Shown piece after piece: positions 1 to 8,712 of a stretch of DNA of 52,930 nt (the stretch's first letter is position 1; each line of letters starts with the position of its first letter). The position numbers were made by a program, and so were the translations under genes. The stretch lies in the NCBI GenBank assembly GCA_019237945.1, contig JAFAOG010000452.1:1-52930 (forward strand), written 5' to 3'. Source of the stretch: Deltaproteobacteria bacterium. Lineage in GTDB: Bacteria; Myxococcota_A; Polyangia; Haliangiales; Haliangiaceae. A model generated the notes under the pieces. It did not search any database, was not told the origin of the DNA, and saw only the letters and a program-made list of their open reading frames with translations.

Positions 1-924
1 GTGGCCGTCGCGCGCATCGCGCCGCCGCCGGTGACGCCGGACTTCCCGGGCGCGATCTGGTTCACGACGAGCTGCACGAACAAGTGCGATGTCGGGCGCC
101 CGCTCGGCAACGCGGCGGTCAACAAGATCGTCATCCATGACACCGAGGGCGGCTGGGACGGCTCGGTCGCGACGCTGCAGAACGACGGCGGCAAGAGCGT
201 GCACTACATCGTCGATGCCGATGGCTCGCGCGTCGGGCAGTTCCGGCCCGAGACCGACACGACGTGGCACGCGGGCAACTACTACTACAACGAGACGTCG
301 GTCGGCATCGAGCACGTCGGCGTCGCGAGCGATCCGGCGGGCTACAGCGACGGCCTCTACGCGAAGAGCCAGGAGCTCGTTCGCAGCATTCGCACGCGCT
401 GGGACGTGCCGCTCGATCGCGCGCACATCGTCGGTCACTACCAGATTCCGAACGGCAACAACATCAGCCAGAGCTCGCCGGCGTGCAGCGACACGCTCGA
501 TGCGTGCGAGACCAGCGCGAACTACGGCGGCGCCGGCAACCACCGCAACCCCGGCTATCACTGGCAGTGGTGCCAGTACATGGAGCACCTCGGCGGCTCG
601 TGCACCTGCAACGACGCCTACGCGCTGTGGAACTGCACCACCGATCAGACGGAGGCGGTGCGGTGCTTGAATGGCGTCGTGCAGATCGAGCAGTGCGCGA
701 ACGGCTGCGACGTCATGCCGATCGGCCAGGACGACGTTTGCCATGTCGCCGATACCGGGAGCGGTAGCGACTACAGCGGCAGCGGAACTGTGATGGATCC
801 CGGCGGATCCAACGGAGATAGCGGCAGCCCCGGTAAGCCGGGTGGCGGATGTAACAGCGGGGGCACTCCACCCCTGTGGCTGGGCCTGCTGGTTCTGCTG
901 GTGAAGCGCCGTCGCATGTTGTAG
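1..924 (+). CDS. N-acetylmuramoyl-L-alanine amidase (Amidase_2/PGRP fold), 5'-truncated, MYXO-CTERM-like tail
   Basis: Predicted zinc amidase that cuts the bond between MurNAc and the stem peptide of peptidoglycan. Visible motifs are IHDTEGG (candidate zinc ligand His46), HYIVDADG, WHAGN, SVGIEH, and GHYQIP with His146 followed by Cys162, the arrangement of the Amidase_2/T7-lysozyme family. A Cys-rich segment (residues about 200-248) and a Gly/Ser/Pro linker follow. The C-terminus has GGGCNSGG, a hydrophobic stretch (LWLGLLVLLV) and KRRR, the pattern of MYXO-CTERM sorting tails, so the mature enzyme is probably surface-processed. The frame is open at base 1 and no signal peptide is present, so the true start probably lies upstream of the window. 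Confidence 0.85.
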   Translation: MAVARIAPPPVTPDFPGAIWFTTSCTNKCDVGRPLGNAAVNKIVIHDTEGGWDGSVATLQNDGGKSVHYIVDADGSRVGQFRPETDTTWHAGNYYYNETSVGIEHVGVASDPAGYSDGLYAKSQELVRSIRTRWDVPLDRAHIVGHYQIPNGNNISQSSPACSDTLDACETSANYGGAGNHRNPGYHWQWCQYMEHLGGSCTCNDAYALWNCTTDQTEAVRCLNGVVQIEQCANGCDVMPIGQDDVCHVADTGSGSDYSGSGTVMDPGGSNGDSGSPGKPGGGCNSGGTPPLWLGLLVLLVKRRRML

Positions 925-936
925 CTACACGCCCGC

Positions 937-3540
937 GTGGCGTGTCCGGACGACAACCAGCTGGTGGCGATGCTCGACAGCCCGTCGAGGTTTGCCGAGC
1001 TCGAGGTTCACATCGATTCGTGCGAGCACTGCCGCCAGATGGTCGCGGCGCTCGCGACCGCGCGCACGATGGCGGTCGGTACGCCGGGGCCGGGCGGTGG
1101 CGAGGATGTCGATCGCGTCGGTGATCGCTACGAGATCAAGCGCGTGCTCGGCCGCGGCGGCATGGGCACCGTGTACCTCGCGCACGACCGCTCGCTCGGC
1201 CGGGATGTCGCGCTGAAGGTGCACCGCGCCGGCAGCGGCAACGACCGGTTGCAGCGCGAGGCGCTCGCGATGGCGAAGCTCGCGCACCCGAACGTCGTCA
1301 CCGTGTTCGAGATCGGCACGTTCGAGGATCGGCTGTACGTCGCGATGGAGTACGTGCGCGGCGGGACGCTCCGCGAGTGGCTCGCGCACGGCCACACGTG
1401 GCGGCAGATCCTCGCGATGCTCAAGGAGGTCGGCGCGGGGCTCGCGGCCGCGCACGACGCCGGGCTCGTTCATCGCGATCTGAAGCCCGAGAACATCCTC
1501 GTCGCGCAGGACGGCCGCCCGCGCGTCAGCGACTTCGGGCTCGCGCGCGTCGGGGCGAGCGTCACGCCGGTGCCCGACGACAGCGCGCCGATCGACAAGA
1601 TCACCGTCACCGGCGCCGTGATCGGCACGCCGGCGTACATGGCACCGGAGCAGCTCGCCGGCGAGGTCGTCGACGGGCGCAGCGATCAGTTCGCGTTCTG
1701 CGTCGTCGCGTGGGAGGCGCTGTTCGGGGAGCGGCCGTGGGGTGGGGCGACGCTCAAGGACCTCGAGAAGGCGATCCAGAAGCACGAGCTCAAGGCGTCG
1801 CGCGACGTGCCCGAGCGCGTGCGGCGCGTGATCGAGCGCGGCCTCGCGATCGAGCCGCGCGATCGCTTCGCCGATGTGCGCACGTTGCTCGCGGCCCTCG
1901 ATCGGGCGACCGCGCCGCGCACGCGCTGGTGGATCGCGGCGAGCGTCGTCGGCACGGCGCTCGTCGTCGGCGGATCGTACGCGGCGTACGCGCAGGTCAG
2001 CGAGCATCGGCACGAGGCGGCGTGCACGGCCGCCGGAAACAGCGTGCGCAAGCTCGTCGCGCCCGAGATGCGCACCGCGATCGAGAAGGCGTTCACCGCG
2101 ACGGGCCTGCCGTTCGCCGAGTCGAGCTTCCAGCACGCCGATGCCGTGCTCGCGCGCTACGCCGATACGCTCGCCACGAAGGCCGAGTCGGTGTGCCGCG
2201 ACGCCAAGGCGCCCGCCGTGCAGCGCACGTGCGTCGACGAGCACCGCACGCAGCTCGCGACGTACGTCGAGTCGCTCGTCCATGCCGATGCGGCGGCGGT
2301 GCAGCGCGCGCCCGACATCGCGTGGTCGATCCTCGACGCGCAGGTTTGCGATCACCCCGAGGCCGCACCGGTGCTCGCGCACGACGACGCGCAGGCGCTC
2401 GCGGCCGTGCAGGCGCTGAACGAGCAGGGCAAGTTCAAGGAGGCGGCGGCGCAGGCGCAGGCGGTGCTCGATCGCGCGCGCAAGACGAAGGACCAGCAGC
2501 TCGAGCTCGCGGCGCTGTTCGACCTCGCCGACGCGCAGCACGAGCTCGATCCGTACGCGCTCGCGAAGATCCAGCATCAGGCGGAGACGCTCGCCGAGTC
2601 GCTCGGCCGCGATGTCGATGCGGCGCGCGCGCTCGTGTCGCTCGGCAACTACGAGGGCATCGAGCACCACGACTACGCCGCCGCGCACGCCGACTTCGAT
2701 CTCGCGAAGGCCAAGCTCGCGCGCCTCGGCGACACCAACCTCGTGCTGCGCGGGAACGTGCAGATCACCGAGGCGCAGGTGTTCGCGTACGAGTCGCGGC
2801 TCGGCGAGGCCGAGAGCAGCGTGCGCTCGGGCGTCGCGGCGCTGCGCCAGGCGCTCGGGCCGGATCATCCGAAGCTCGGCGTCGCCGAGGCGGTGCTGTC
2901 GCAGATCCTCGACTTCCAGGGCAAGCACGAGGAGGCGCTGACGGCCGCGCGCGATGCCGAGCGCATCATGATCGCGGCGTACGGCGAGCAGTACCCGATG
3001 CTCGCGGGCGTGTGGATGGCGCAGGCGCAGTCGCTCGTCGCGCTGCAGAAGACCGGCGATGCGCGGGCGCTGTTGCAGCGCGCCGACCAGATGTTCGCGA
3101 AGTACTACGGCACCAACAACGAGACGCGCGCGAAGATCCTCGTCAGCCTCGCCGAGCTCGAGACGGCGGAGAACCACTTCGATGCGGCCGCGAAGGACTA
3201 TCGCGACGGGCTCGCGATCGTCGAGCGGATCGCCGGGCCCACGAGCGAAGAAGCCGCCGGCCTGCACCGCGACCTCGCGTATGCGCTCGCGCTCGCGCAG
3301 AAGCTCGACGAGGCGATCCCGGAGGCCGAGCGAGGCGTCGCGCTGCTCGATGCGCTCGGTCCGGCGGGCGAGCCGCGTCTCGTCGGTGCACTGACCGAGC
3401 TCGCGAACATGTACACGGCGAAGGGCCGCTCGGGCATCGCGGCGGCGCGGCGTGCGGTGGCGATCGCGGAGAAGCGGCCGGCGGGCGCCGAGGATCCCGA
3501 GCTCCAGGCGGCGCGCGACGCGCTCGCCAAGGCGCACTAG
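937..3540 (+). CDS. Membrane Ser/Thr protein kinase with N-terminal zinc-finger-like segment and TPR extracytoplasmic domain
   Basis: Hanks-type kinase of 867 residues from a GTG start. Residues 1-35 carry Cys3 and H25-x3-C29-x2-C32, like the zinc-binding segment of anti-sigma factors. The kinase domain (about 64-320) is complete: GRGGMGTVY loop, ALK lysine near 94, HRDLKPENIL at about 179, DFG at about 199, and GTPAYMAPEQ. A membrane helix lies at about 330-350. The remaining 500 residues are Ala-rich helical repeats of TPR type, presumably outside the cytoplasmic membrane as sensor or scaffold. The gene begins 12 bases after the amidase and ends convergently with the AarF-like gene, sharing the CTAG at 3537-3540 as both stop codons. 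Target proteins cannot be inferred. Confidence 0.93.
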   Translation: MACPDDNQLVAMLDSPSRFAELEVHIDSCEHCRQMVAALATARTMAVGTPGPGGGEDVDRVGDRYEIKRVLGRGGMGTVYLAHDRSLGRDVALKVHRAGSGNDRLQREALAMAKLAHPNVVTVFEIGTFEDRLYVAMEYVRGGTLREWLAHGHTWRQILAMLKEVGAGLAAAHDAGLVHRDLKPENILVAQDGRPRVSDFGLARVGASVTPVPDDSAPIDKITVTGAVIGTPAYMAPEQLAGEVVDGRSDQFAFCVVAWEALFGERPWGGATLKDLEKAIQKHELKASRDVPERVRRVIERGLAIEPRDRFADVRTLLAALDRATAPRTRWWIAASVVGTALVVGGSYAAYAQVSEHRHEAACTAAGNSVRKLVAPEMRTAIEKAFTATGLPFAESSFQHADAVLARYADTLATKAESVCRDAKAPAVQRTCVDEHRTQLATYVESLVHADAAAVQRAPDIAWSILDAQVCDHPEAAPVLAHDDAQALAAVQALNEQGKFKEAAAQAQAVLDRARKTKDQQLELAALFDLADAQHELDPYALAKIQHQAETLAESLGRDVDAARALVSLGNYEGIEHHDYAAAHADFDLAKAKLARLGDTNLVLRGNVQITEAQVFAYESRLGEAESSVRSGVAALRQALGPDHPKLGVAEAVLSQILDFQGKHEEALTAARDAERIMIAAYGEQYPMLAGVWMAQAQSLVALQKTGDARALLQRADQMFAKYYGTNNETRAKILVSLAELETAENHFDAAAKDYRDGLAIVERIAGPTSEEAAGLHRDLAYALALAQKLDEAIPEAERGVALLDALGPAGEPRLVGALTELANMYTAKGRSGIAAARRAVAIAEKRPAGAEDPELQAARDALAKAH

Positions 3541-4919
3541 TTAAAAACTTCGTCGGTGTCTTTGGCGGGTTCCGGCTTCGGCGCCATCCGCTGCTGCTGC
3601 TTCTCCATCATGAACTGCATCACGTACGGGAAGCCGACCTGGATGCCGTTGAGCTTCGGGGCAAGCGTCGCCTGCAGGCCGAACATGATCACGCTCGCGC
3701 GCTCGACGTAGAACCAGCCCTCGGGATAAGCGATCGACTTCATCAGCTCGCGCAGCTCCTCGCGCTTCATGTCGGGGTCGGCGAGCTGCTGGGCGACCTT
3801 CGGATCGATCTTGCCGAAGTCGGTGATGTTGATGTTGAGCAGCTTCTCGAAGTACTTGCGCGTCGTGCGCTCGAGCAGCGCGCGGTCGCCGCTCGGCGCG
3901 ATGAAGCCCATCTCGTCGATGCCTTTGACGACGAGGTCGTCCTTGCGCTGCATCAGGCCCGAGAGGATGTCGAACATGCCGTCGGCGAGGTTCTTGCGCA
4001 GCTCGGTCGCGCTGCCGAGGTCGAGCACGACGATGCGCGGCTGGCCCTCGGGGCCGCGCTGCACGAAGAAGTTTCCGGGATGCGGATCGGCGTGGAAGAA
4101 GCGATCGATGAACAGCTGCTTGTAGAAGACCTTGATCAGCTTCGTGGCGACCGCATACGGATCGAGGTCGAGCTTCGCGAGCGCCTGCTTCTTGGTGATC
4201 TTGACGCCGTCCATGAACGTCATCGTCAGCACGGTGGCGCTGCTCCACTCGGGATAGACGGCCGGGAACAGCACGTCCGGATCGCCCTCGAAGTTCTTCG
4301 CCATGCGCGTGATCATCCGCGCCTCGTTCTCGAGGTCGGTCTCGCGCGCGAGCATGTCGGCGAGCTGCTCGTGCACGCGCTCGATCTGCTGCACGGGCAC
4401 GAACTGCTTGTAGACGCGGATCGCCCAGCCGAGCACGCGGAGGTCGACCTTGATGATCGTCGCGACGTTCGGATAGAGGATCTTCACCGCGAGCTTCTCG
4501 CCGGCGGCGTTCGTCGCGAGGTGCACCTGGCCGAGGCTAGCGGCCGCGATCGGATCCTTCTCGAACGTCTTGAACACCGCGCTCGGCGGTTTGCCGAACG
4601 ACTGCAAGAACGTCTTGGCGATCTTGTGATAGCGCGCAGGCGGCACGTCGTCCTGCAGCCCTTCCAGCTCCTCGGTGTACTCGCGCGGCAAGAACGTGCC
4701 CATCACCGACAGGATCTGGCCGAGCTTGATGTAGACGCCGCGCAGCCGCACGAAGCCCTTGAACATCCGCCGCGCGTTGCGGCGATGGATCTTCTTCCAC
4801 CGCTCACGCGTCGCGTAGCGTTTCGGCCACAGCCGCGCCCACGACACCTGCCACATGTAACTGAGGAAGATGATCGCGAACACGCGCGTGGCGCGGATCA
4901 ATCGGATCGCTGCCGACAC
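3537..4919 (-). CDS. AarF/UbiB/ABC1-family atypical kinase
   Basis: 460-residue protein-kinase-like protein of the UbiB/ABC1/ADCK family, which supports isoprenoid quinone synthesis or lipid homeostasis as an ATPase. Diagnostic motifs are KLGQ (residues 65-68), the Ala-rich AAASLGQVHLA loop that replaces the usual Gly loop, HADPHPGNFF as the catalytic segment, and VVLDLGSATEL in the DFG position. A hydrophobic N-terminal stretch (about 10-24) may contact the membrane. The GTG start at 4919 is supported by GGGGAG six bases upstream. It is divergent from hemF with only 26 bases between the starts, so the two may share a promoter region; both connect to quinone/haem-based respiration. The exact substrate is unknown. 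Confidence 0.92.
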   Translation of the reverse strand: MSAAIRLIRATRVFAIIFLSYMWQVSWARLWPKRYATRERWKKIHRRNARRMFKGFVRLRGVYIKLGQILSVMGTFLPREYTEELEGLQDDVPPARYHKIAKTFLQSFGKPPSAVFKTFEKDPIAAASLGQVHLATNAAGEKLAVKILYPNVATIIKVDLRVLGWAIRVYKQFVPVQQIERVHEQLADMLARETDLENEARMITRMAKNFEGDPDVLFPAVYPEWSSATVLTMTFMDGVKITKKQALAKLDLDPYAVATKLIKVFYKQLFIDRFFHADPHPGNFFVQRGPEGQPRIVVLDLGSATELRKNLADGMFDILSGLMQRKDDLVVKGIDEMGFIAPSGDRALLERTTRKYFEKLLNINITDFGKIDPKVAQQLADPDMKREELRELMKSIAYPEGWFYVERASVIMFGLQATLAPKLNGIQVGFPYVMQFMMEKQQQRMAPKPEPAKDTDEVFN

Positions 4920-4945
4920 GTTCTCCCCGATGGTAGCATGCGCGC

Positions 4946-5845
4946 GTGTCGGACCTCTTCGATCGGGCTGCGAAGTTCTTCCACGAGCTGCAGACCGACA
5001 TCTGTCGCTCGCTCGCCGAGCTCGACGCTGCGAAGGACTTCGGAGCCGACGCGTGGCAGCGACCGGGCGGCGGCGGCGGTGTGGCGCGCGTGCTCGAGGG
5101 CGGCGCCGTGTTCGAGAAGGCGGGAGTCAACTGGAGCAACGTCGAGGGCGACCTCCCGGCCGACCTCGCGTCCCACATGCCGGGCACGGGAACCTCGTTC
5201 CGCGCGGCCGGTGTCTCGCTGGTGTTGCATCCGCGCTCACCGATGGTGCCAACCGCGCATGCGAACTTTCGCTGCATCGCGAAGGGCGACACGATCTGGT
5301 TCGGAGGCGGTGCGGACCTCACTCCGTACTACTTCCACCGCGAGGACGCGGTCCACTTCCACCAGACGCTCGCCGGCGCGTGCGATCGCCACAAGCCCGT
5401 CGGCGATTACGACCGCTTCAAGGCCTGGTGCGACGAGTACTTCTTCCTCCCGCACCGCCAGGAGACCCGCGGCGTCGGCGGCGTGTTCTTCGACTACCTC
5501 GGCGCCAAGGGCGAGCACGCACCGGAGCAGGTGTTCGCATTCGTTCAGGACATCGGCCGCGCGTTCGTCCCCGCGTATCGCCCGATCGCGGAGCGCCGCA
5601 ACGTCGAGCCGTACGGTGAGACCGAGCGCACGTGGCAGCTCCGGCGCCGCGGCCGCTACGTCGAGTTCAATCTGCTCTACGACCGCGGAACGATCTTCGG
5701 CCTCAAGACGAACGGCCGCATCGAGTCGATCCTGATGTCGCTTCCGCCGCTCACGCGCTGGGATTACGACATCTCGCCCCAGCCCGGTTCGCCCGAGGCC
5801 GAGCTGCTCACGCAGCTGCGCGCCACGAACTGGCTCGGCCGCTAG
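4946..5845 (+). CDS. hemF: Oxygen-dependent coproporphyrinogen-III oxidase
   Basis: Converts coproporphyrinogen III to protoporphyrinogen IX by two O2-dependent oxidative decarboxylations (EC 1.3.3.3), a late haem step in the cytoplasm. The 299-residue length is normal for HemF. Recognisable family segments include WQRPGGGGGVARVL, VNWSNVEGDLP, RSPMVPTAHANFR, WFGGGADLTPYY, GGVFFDYL, and GRYVEFNLLYDRGTIFGL. The start is GTG at 4946; no strong Shine-Dalgarno is visible before it. It is transcribed divergently from the AarF-like gene. The presence of HemF implies that aerobic haem synthesis is used. A 14-base palindrome at 5854-5867 follows the stop but has no U-tract. Confidence 0.97.
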   Translation: MSDLFDRAAKFFHELQTDICRSLAELDAAKDFGADAWQRPGGGGGVARVLEGGAVFEKAGVNWSNVEGDLPADLASHMPGTGTSFRAAGVSLVLHPRSPMVPTAHANFRCIAKGDTIWFGGGADLTPYYFHREDAVHFHQTLAGACDRHKPVGDYDRFKAWCDEYFFLPHRQETRGVGGVFFDYLGAKGEHAPEQVFAFVQDIGRAFVPAYRPIAERRNVEPYGETERTWQLRRRGRYVEFNLLYDRGTIFGLKTNGRIESILMSLPPLTRWDYDISPQPGSPEAELLTQLRATNWLGR

Positions 5846-5969
5846 CCCCGATCCGATCCCGGGATCGAGTCGCTGTCAGACCGACGGTGTAGGTTTCTTC
5901 GCGTCCACGGGAGTCCAGGGTTAGTGGGTCGTCCTTGACGGGACCCTACTCGTAGCGTAAGGAAATATC

Positions 5970-6374
5970 ATGGCCAAGAAGCAGACTCGGCGCAGCATCA
6001 GTGTGAGCCGCACGACCTACGAGCGGCTCAAAGCGTTCTGCGAGACGAACAACATCTCGATGAGCCAGTTCGTCGAGACGCGCGTCGGGGATTTCCTGGG
6101 GTCGGGCGAAGGCACGACCTCGATCATCCCGGCGCAGCCGCGTCCGACCACGCCGGCGCCGGCGCCTGCCAAGCCCGCGATGCCCGCCAACCCGGCCAAG
6201 CCGGAGACCAGCGGTGCGAGCGGCGCGCGCCCGGCCCAGCAGGTCCCGATGACGTCGGCGGCCGCGCGCTTCGCGGTCGAGCCCCCGCCGCCGGTGATCA
6301 AGCGTCGCGACGTTGCCGATGAGGCCGCGCCGAAGCCGGCCGAGAAGCGCCCCGAGCAGATCTTCACGTTCTAG
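5970..6374 (+). CDS. Small ribbon-helix-helix-like protein with Pro/Ala-rich linker
   Basis: 134-residue protein, not assigned to a named family. Residues 1-50 are basic and read like a ribbon-helix-helix DNA-binding unit: a short strand (RRSISVSRTTYERL) followed by two helices ending in SMSQFVETRVGDFL. Residues about 55-90 are a Pro/Ala/Lys linker (PAPAPAKPAMPANPAKP), then a disordered tail ending in EQIFTF. The ATG start is well supported by TAAGGAAA eight bases upstream. It stands alone, followed after four bases by the convergent stop of the monooxygenase gene. Inference: a dimeric DNA-binding protein or a small scaffold; the partner and targets are unknown. Confidence 0.7.
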   Translation: MAKKQTRRSISVSRTTYERLKAFCETNNISMSQFVETRVGDFLGSGEGTTSIIPAQPRPTTPAPAPAKPAMPANPAKPETSGASGARPAQQVPMTSAAARFAVEPPPPVIKRRDVADEAAPKPAEKRPEQIFTF

Positions 6375-6378
6375 TCGG

Positions 6379-7365
6379 TCACGCGAGCGCGGCGGCCACC
6401 AGCTCGAGCGATCGGCGACGGTCGTCGAGTGACGGCAGCAGTGTCGACAGCATCAGCTCGTCCGCGCCCAGGTCATGCGCGAGCGCGCGAAGACGGTCGG
6501 CGACGGTTGCCGGCGCGCCGATCACGGCGCCCGCAAAGAACTCGTCGGCGATCGCCTGCTCGTCGGGCGTGAGCGTCGTCGCGAGGGCTTCCTCGACCGT
6601 CGGAATCGGGCCGCGGCGGCCGGTGCGGTTGCGAACGATCGCGAGGCGCAGCGGCGTCGCGAGCCGTTCGGCCTCCGCGTCGGTCGGCGCGCATACGCAC
6701 GTGAGGGCGAGCATCGCGTGCGGCGTCGGATGCGCGCGCGACGGCGTGTAGCTGTTGCGGTAGTGGCGGAGCGCGTCGGCGGCGTGCACGAACGAGAAGT
6801 GGCCGGCGAATGCGTAGGGCACGCCGATGTCGGCGGCGATCGTCGCGCCGGCGAGCGTCGAGCCGAGCATCCAGAGCTGGCCGGCGGCGACGTCGGAGGG
6901 CATCGGCGCGATCTTCGCGAACGGGTGTGAGGCGGGGAACCGGCCGTGCTCGAACGCGAGCAGCTCGGCCAGCTGGCTGTTGACCTCGGCGTCGGTGCGG
7001 CGGAGCGCGGCGGAGGCGACCGGGTCGGTGCCGGGGGCGCGACCGAGGCCGAGGTCGATGCGGCCGGGCGCGAGCGCCTCGAGCGTGCGAAACGTCTCGA
7101 CGACATGGAGCGGTGCGTGGTTCGGCACCATGATGCCGCCGGCGCCGAGGCGGATGCGCGACGTGACCGCGGCGGCGTGTGCGATCAGGACCTCCGGCGC
7201 GGAGGTCGCGATGTTCGCCATGTTGTGGTGCTCCGCGAACCAGTAGCGCGTGAAGCCGAGGCGATCGGCGTGCTGCGCGAGCGCGATCGAGTCGCGGATC
7301 GCCTGCGAGGGTGTGGTGTCGCGGCCGACCGGCGACAGATCGAGCACCGAGAGAGATAGCTTCAC
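6379..7365 (-). CDS. Luciferase-like flavin-dependent monooxygenase (LLM class, group 1)
   Basis: 328 residues, TIM-barrel bacterial-luciferase-like oxidoreductase expected to use reduced FMN and O2. Typical family features are the N-terminus MKLSLSVLDLSPVG, the segment RYWFAEHHNM with its paired His, SRIRLGAGGIMVPNH, and PGRIDLGLGRAPGTD. It belongs to the single-subunit alkanal-monooxygenase-like group rather than true LuxA/LuxB. The chosen GTG start (7363-7365) overlaps the stop of the upstream MFS gene in a GTGA quadruplet, which argues for translational coupling and fits the conserved N-terminus. Coupling with an efflux carrier suggests that substrate or product is a small molecule moved across the membrane; its identity is unknown. 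Confidence 0.9.
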   Translation of the reverse strand: MKLSLSVLDLSPVGRDTTPSQAIRDSIALAQHADRLGFTRYWFAEHHNMANIATSAPEVLIAHAAAVTSRIRLGAGGIMVPNHAPLHVVETFRTLEALAPGRIDLGLGRAPGTDPVASAALRRTDAEVNSQLAELLAFEHGRFPASHPFAKIAPMPSDVAAGQLWMLGSTLAGATIAADIGVPYAFAGHFSFVHAADALRHYRNSYTPSRAHPTPHAMLALTCVCAPTDAEAERLATPLRLAIVRNRTGRRGPIPTVEEALATTLTPDEQAIADEFFAGAVIGAPATVADRLRALAHDLGADELMLSTLLPSLDDRRRSLELVAAALA

Positions 7366-8561
7366 GTGCCCACCGTAGCGCGCCGTTCGAGACGGGCGAG
7401 CCACAGCGCGACCGGGATGAACAGCGACACGAACGCGGCGGTCGCGAGGTACGGGAGCGTCGACGAGCCGGCGAACAGCGCGGTGCCGATCAGCGGCCCG
7501 AGCGTGCCGCCGGCATCGCCCGCGAGCTGCATGAAGCCGACCCCGGTGCCGCGGCGGTCGATCGGCACGAGCTCGCCGAGCAGCACGAGCAGCGACGGGC
7601 CGAGGCCGGCCGTGCCGAAGCCGACGAGCGCGAGCCCGGTGACCAGCGGCGGCAACGCGTGCGCGAACGCGATCGTGACGAGCCCGGCGACGAGGATCAG
7701 CATCGCGGCGGCGCCGACCTGCGCGTGGGCGCGGCGTTGATCTCCCCAGCGGCCGGCGAACGGCGTGGCGAGCGCGTCGAGGATCGTCATCCACCCCATC
7801 AACAGGCCGGAGGTGCCCTGGACATCGCGGCCGAACAGCACGACGTGATGCGCGCTGACGAGCAGCGTCAGCGTCGAGAGCAGCATGCCGCCGGCCGTGA
7901 AGCCGATGACGAAGTTGAGGCTGCCGATCGCGAGCATGCGGCGATCGCGAAGCGCGGCGAGCGTGTCGCGGAACGAGCGGAGCGCGACGCGTGCGCCGAG
8001 GTCGGGCACGGTGAACGTCGCGCCGATCAGCGCCGCGATCACGGCGGCGCCGGCGACCGCGAACGTCGCGGTCTCGCCGATCACATCGGCGAGGATGCCG
8101 CCGACCGCGAGCCCGATCGGCGTGCCGATCACGATCGCCGCGCGCACGACACCGGCCGTGCTGCCGCCCTGCGAGGGGCCGGCCGCGTGCAGCGCGAGCG
8201 CCTGCGCGCCGACGAACACGCACGCCGAGCCGATGCCGTGGAGCAGCCGTCCGAGCAGGAAGCAGATGCCGGCGTGGCCGGTCTCCATGCCGAGCAGGTA
8301 GAGCGCGATCACGCCGATCTGGATCGCGAGCCCGGCGAGCAGCGTGCGCCGCGCGCCTACCCGATCGGCGAGCATGCCGATCCACGGGCTGGTGACGACG
8401 CGCATCGCGCGGTTCGCGGCGAGGATCACGCCGATGAACGGCAGCGAGAGGCCGACGCGTAACCCGACGATCGGAAAGATCGGGAACACGATGCCGCCCG
8501 CGATGCCGGCGAGCAGCGTGCCCGGCGCCAGGGCGAGCGCCAGGTTGCGAGGACGAACCAC
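7362..8561 (-). CDS. Major facilitator superfamily transporter (probable exporter)
   Basis: 399 residues with about twelve hydrophobic helices. The loop after helix 2 reads GMLADRVGARRTLLAG, close to the MFS motif A (GxLaDrxGrrxxl), and the second half repeats the pattern at PFAGRWGDQRR. The architecture resembles drug:H+ antiporters. Start is GTG at 8561 with no obvious Shine-Dalgarno. It is the first gene of a two-gene unit with the luciferase-like monooxygenase (GTGA overlap). A hairpin terminator lies just 28 bases before this start on the same strand, so expression may depend on readthrough or attenuation (see 8589-8712). The substrate cannot be inferred. Confidence 0.9.
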   Translation of the reverse strand: MVRPRNLALALAPGTLLAGIAGGIVFPIFPIVGLRVGLSLPFIGVILAANRAMRVVTSPWIGMLADRVGARRTLLAGLAIQIGVIALYLLGMETGHAGICFLLGRLLHGIGSACVFVGAQALALHAAGPSQGGSTAGVVRAAIVIGTPIGLAVGGILADVIGETATFAVAGAAVIAALIGATFTVPDLGARVALRSFRDTLAALRDRRMLAIGSLNFVIGFTAGGMLLSTLTLLVSAHHVVLFGRDVQGTSGLLMGWMTILDALATPFAGRWGDQRRAHAQVGAAAMLILVAGLVTIAFAHALPPLVTGLALVGFGTAGLGPSLLVLLGELVPIDRRGTGVGFMQLAGDAGGTLGPLIGTALFAGSSTLPYLATAAFVSLFIPVALWLARLERRATVGT

Positions 8562-8588
8562 GGCCGCAGTGTAGCGACCGCGACGCCG

Positions 8589-8620
8589 AAAAATAGGACG
8601 GCCCCGGTTTCCCGAGGCCG
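8589..8620 (-). terminator. Rho-independent terminator with GAAA tetraloop, upstream of the MFS gene
   Basis: In minus-strand RNA the segment folds into a nine-pair stem CGGCCUCGG/CCGGGGCCG (one U-G wobble) closed by a GAAA loop, followed by UCCUAUUUUU. No protein gene on the minus strand ends just before it, and the MFS start lies 28 bases downstream. That geometry is typical of an attenuator in a leader, or of the end of a small RNA. Confidence 0.7.
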
Positions 8621-8670
8621 TGTGCTCTACGTACCGAGGAGCGCGTTGCGCTCATCGGGTCCGAGGAGGG

Positions 8671-8712
8671 CTAGGAACGGTCCTCCTGCGAGCAAGTACA
8701 GTGACGTTTCAT
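8671..8712 (-). CDS. Candidate 13-residue leader peptide MKRHCTCSQEDRS
   Basis: A 14-codon frame (ATG at 8712, TAG ending at 8671) preceded by AGGGGAGG ten bases upstream, a strong ribosome-binding sequence. The peptide is polar and contains two Cys in the order His-Cys-Thr-Cys. The stop codon lies within the loop of the AGGAGG/CCTCCT hairpin, and the terminator follows about 50 bases later. This is the arrangement expected for ribosome-mediated attenuation, although no run of a single regulatory amino acid is present. The frame also continues upstream to 8859 (62 codons), but that longer product has no Shine-Dalgarno or family resemblance. No homolog is known to me. Confidence 0.35.
   Translation of the reverse strand: MKRHCTCSQEDRS

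Noticed and set aside
925..3537. Very long open frame on the minus strand opposite the kinase, and similar antisense frames (for example 40358-43729)
   Set aside because: Arg/Ala-rich, low-complexity translation without motifs; it mirrors the codon bias of the real gene on the other strand, as commonly seen in high-GC genomes.
1377..5735. 1452-codon open frame on the plus strand
   Set aside because: It runs through the kinase, the opposite-strand AarF gene and hemF in wrong frames and encodes an Arg-rich product; it is a bias artefact.
5854..5867. CGATCCCGGGATCG palindrome after hemF
   Set aside because: Perfect short palindrome but no U-tract or loop, so a Rho-independent terminator is not supported; it is probably chance in GC-rich DNA.
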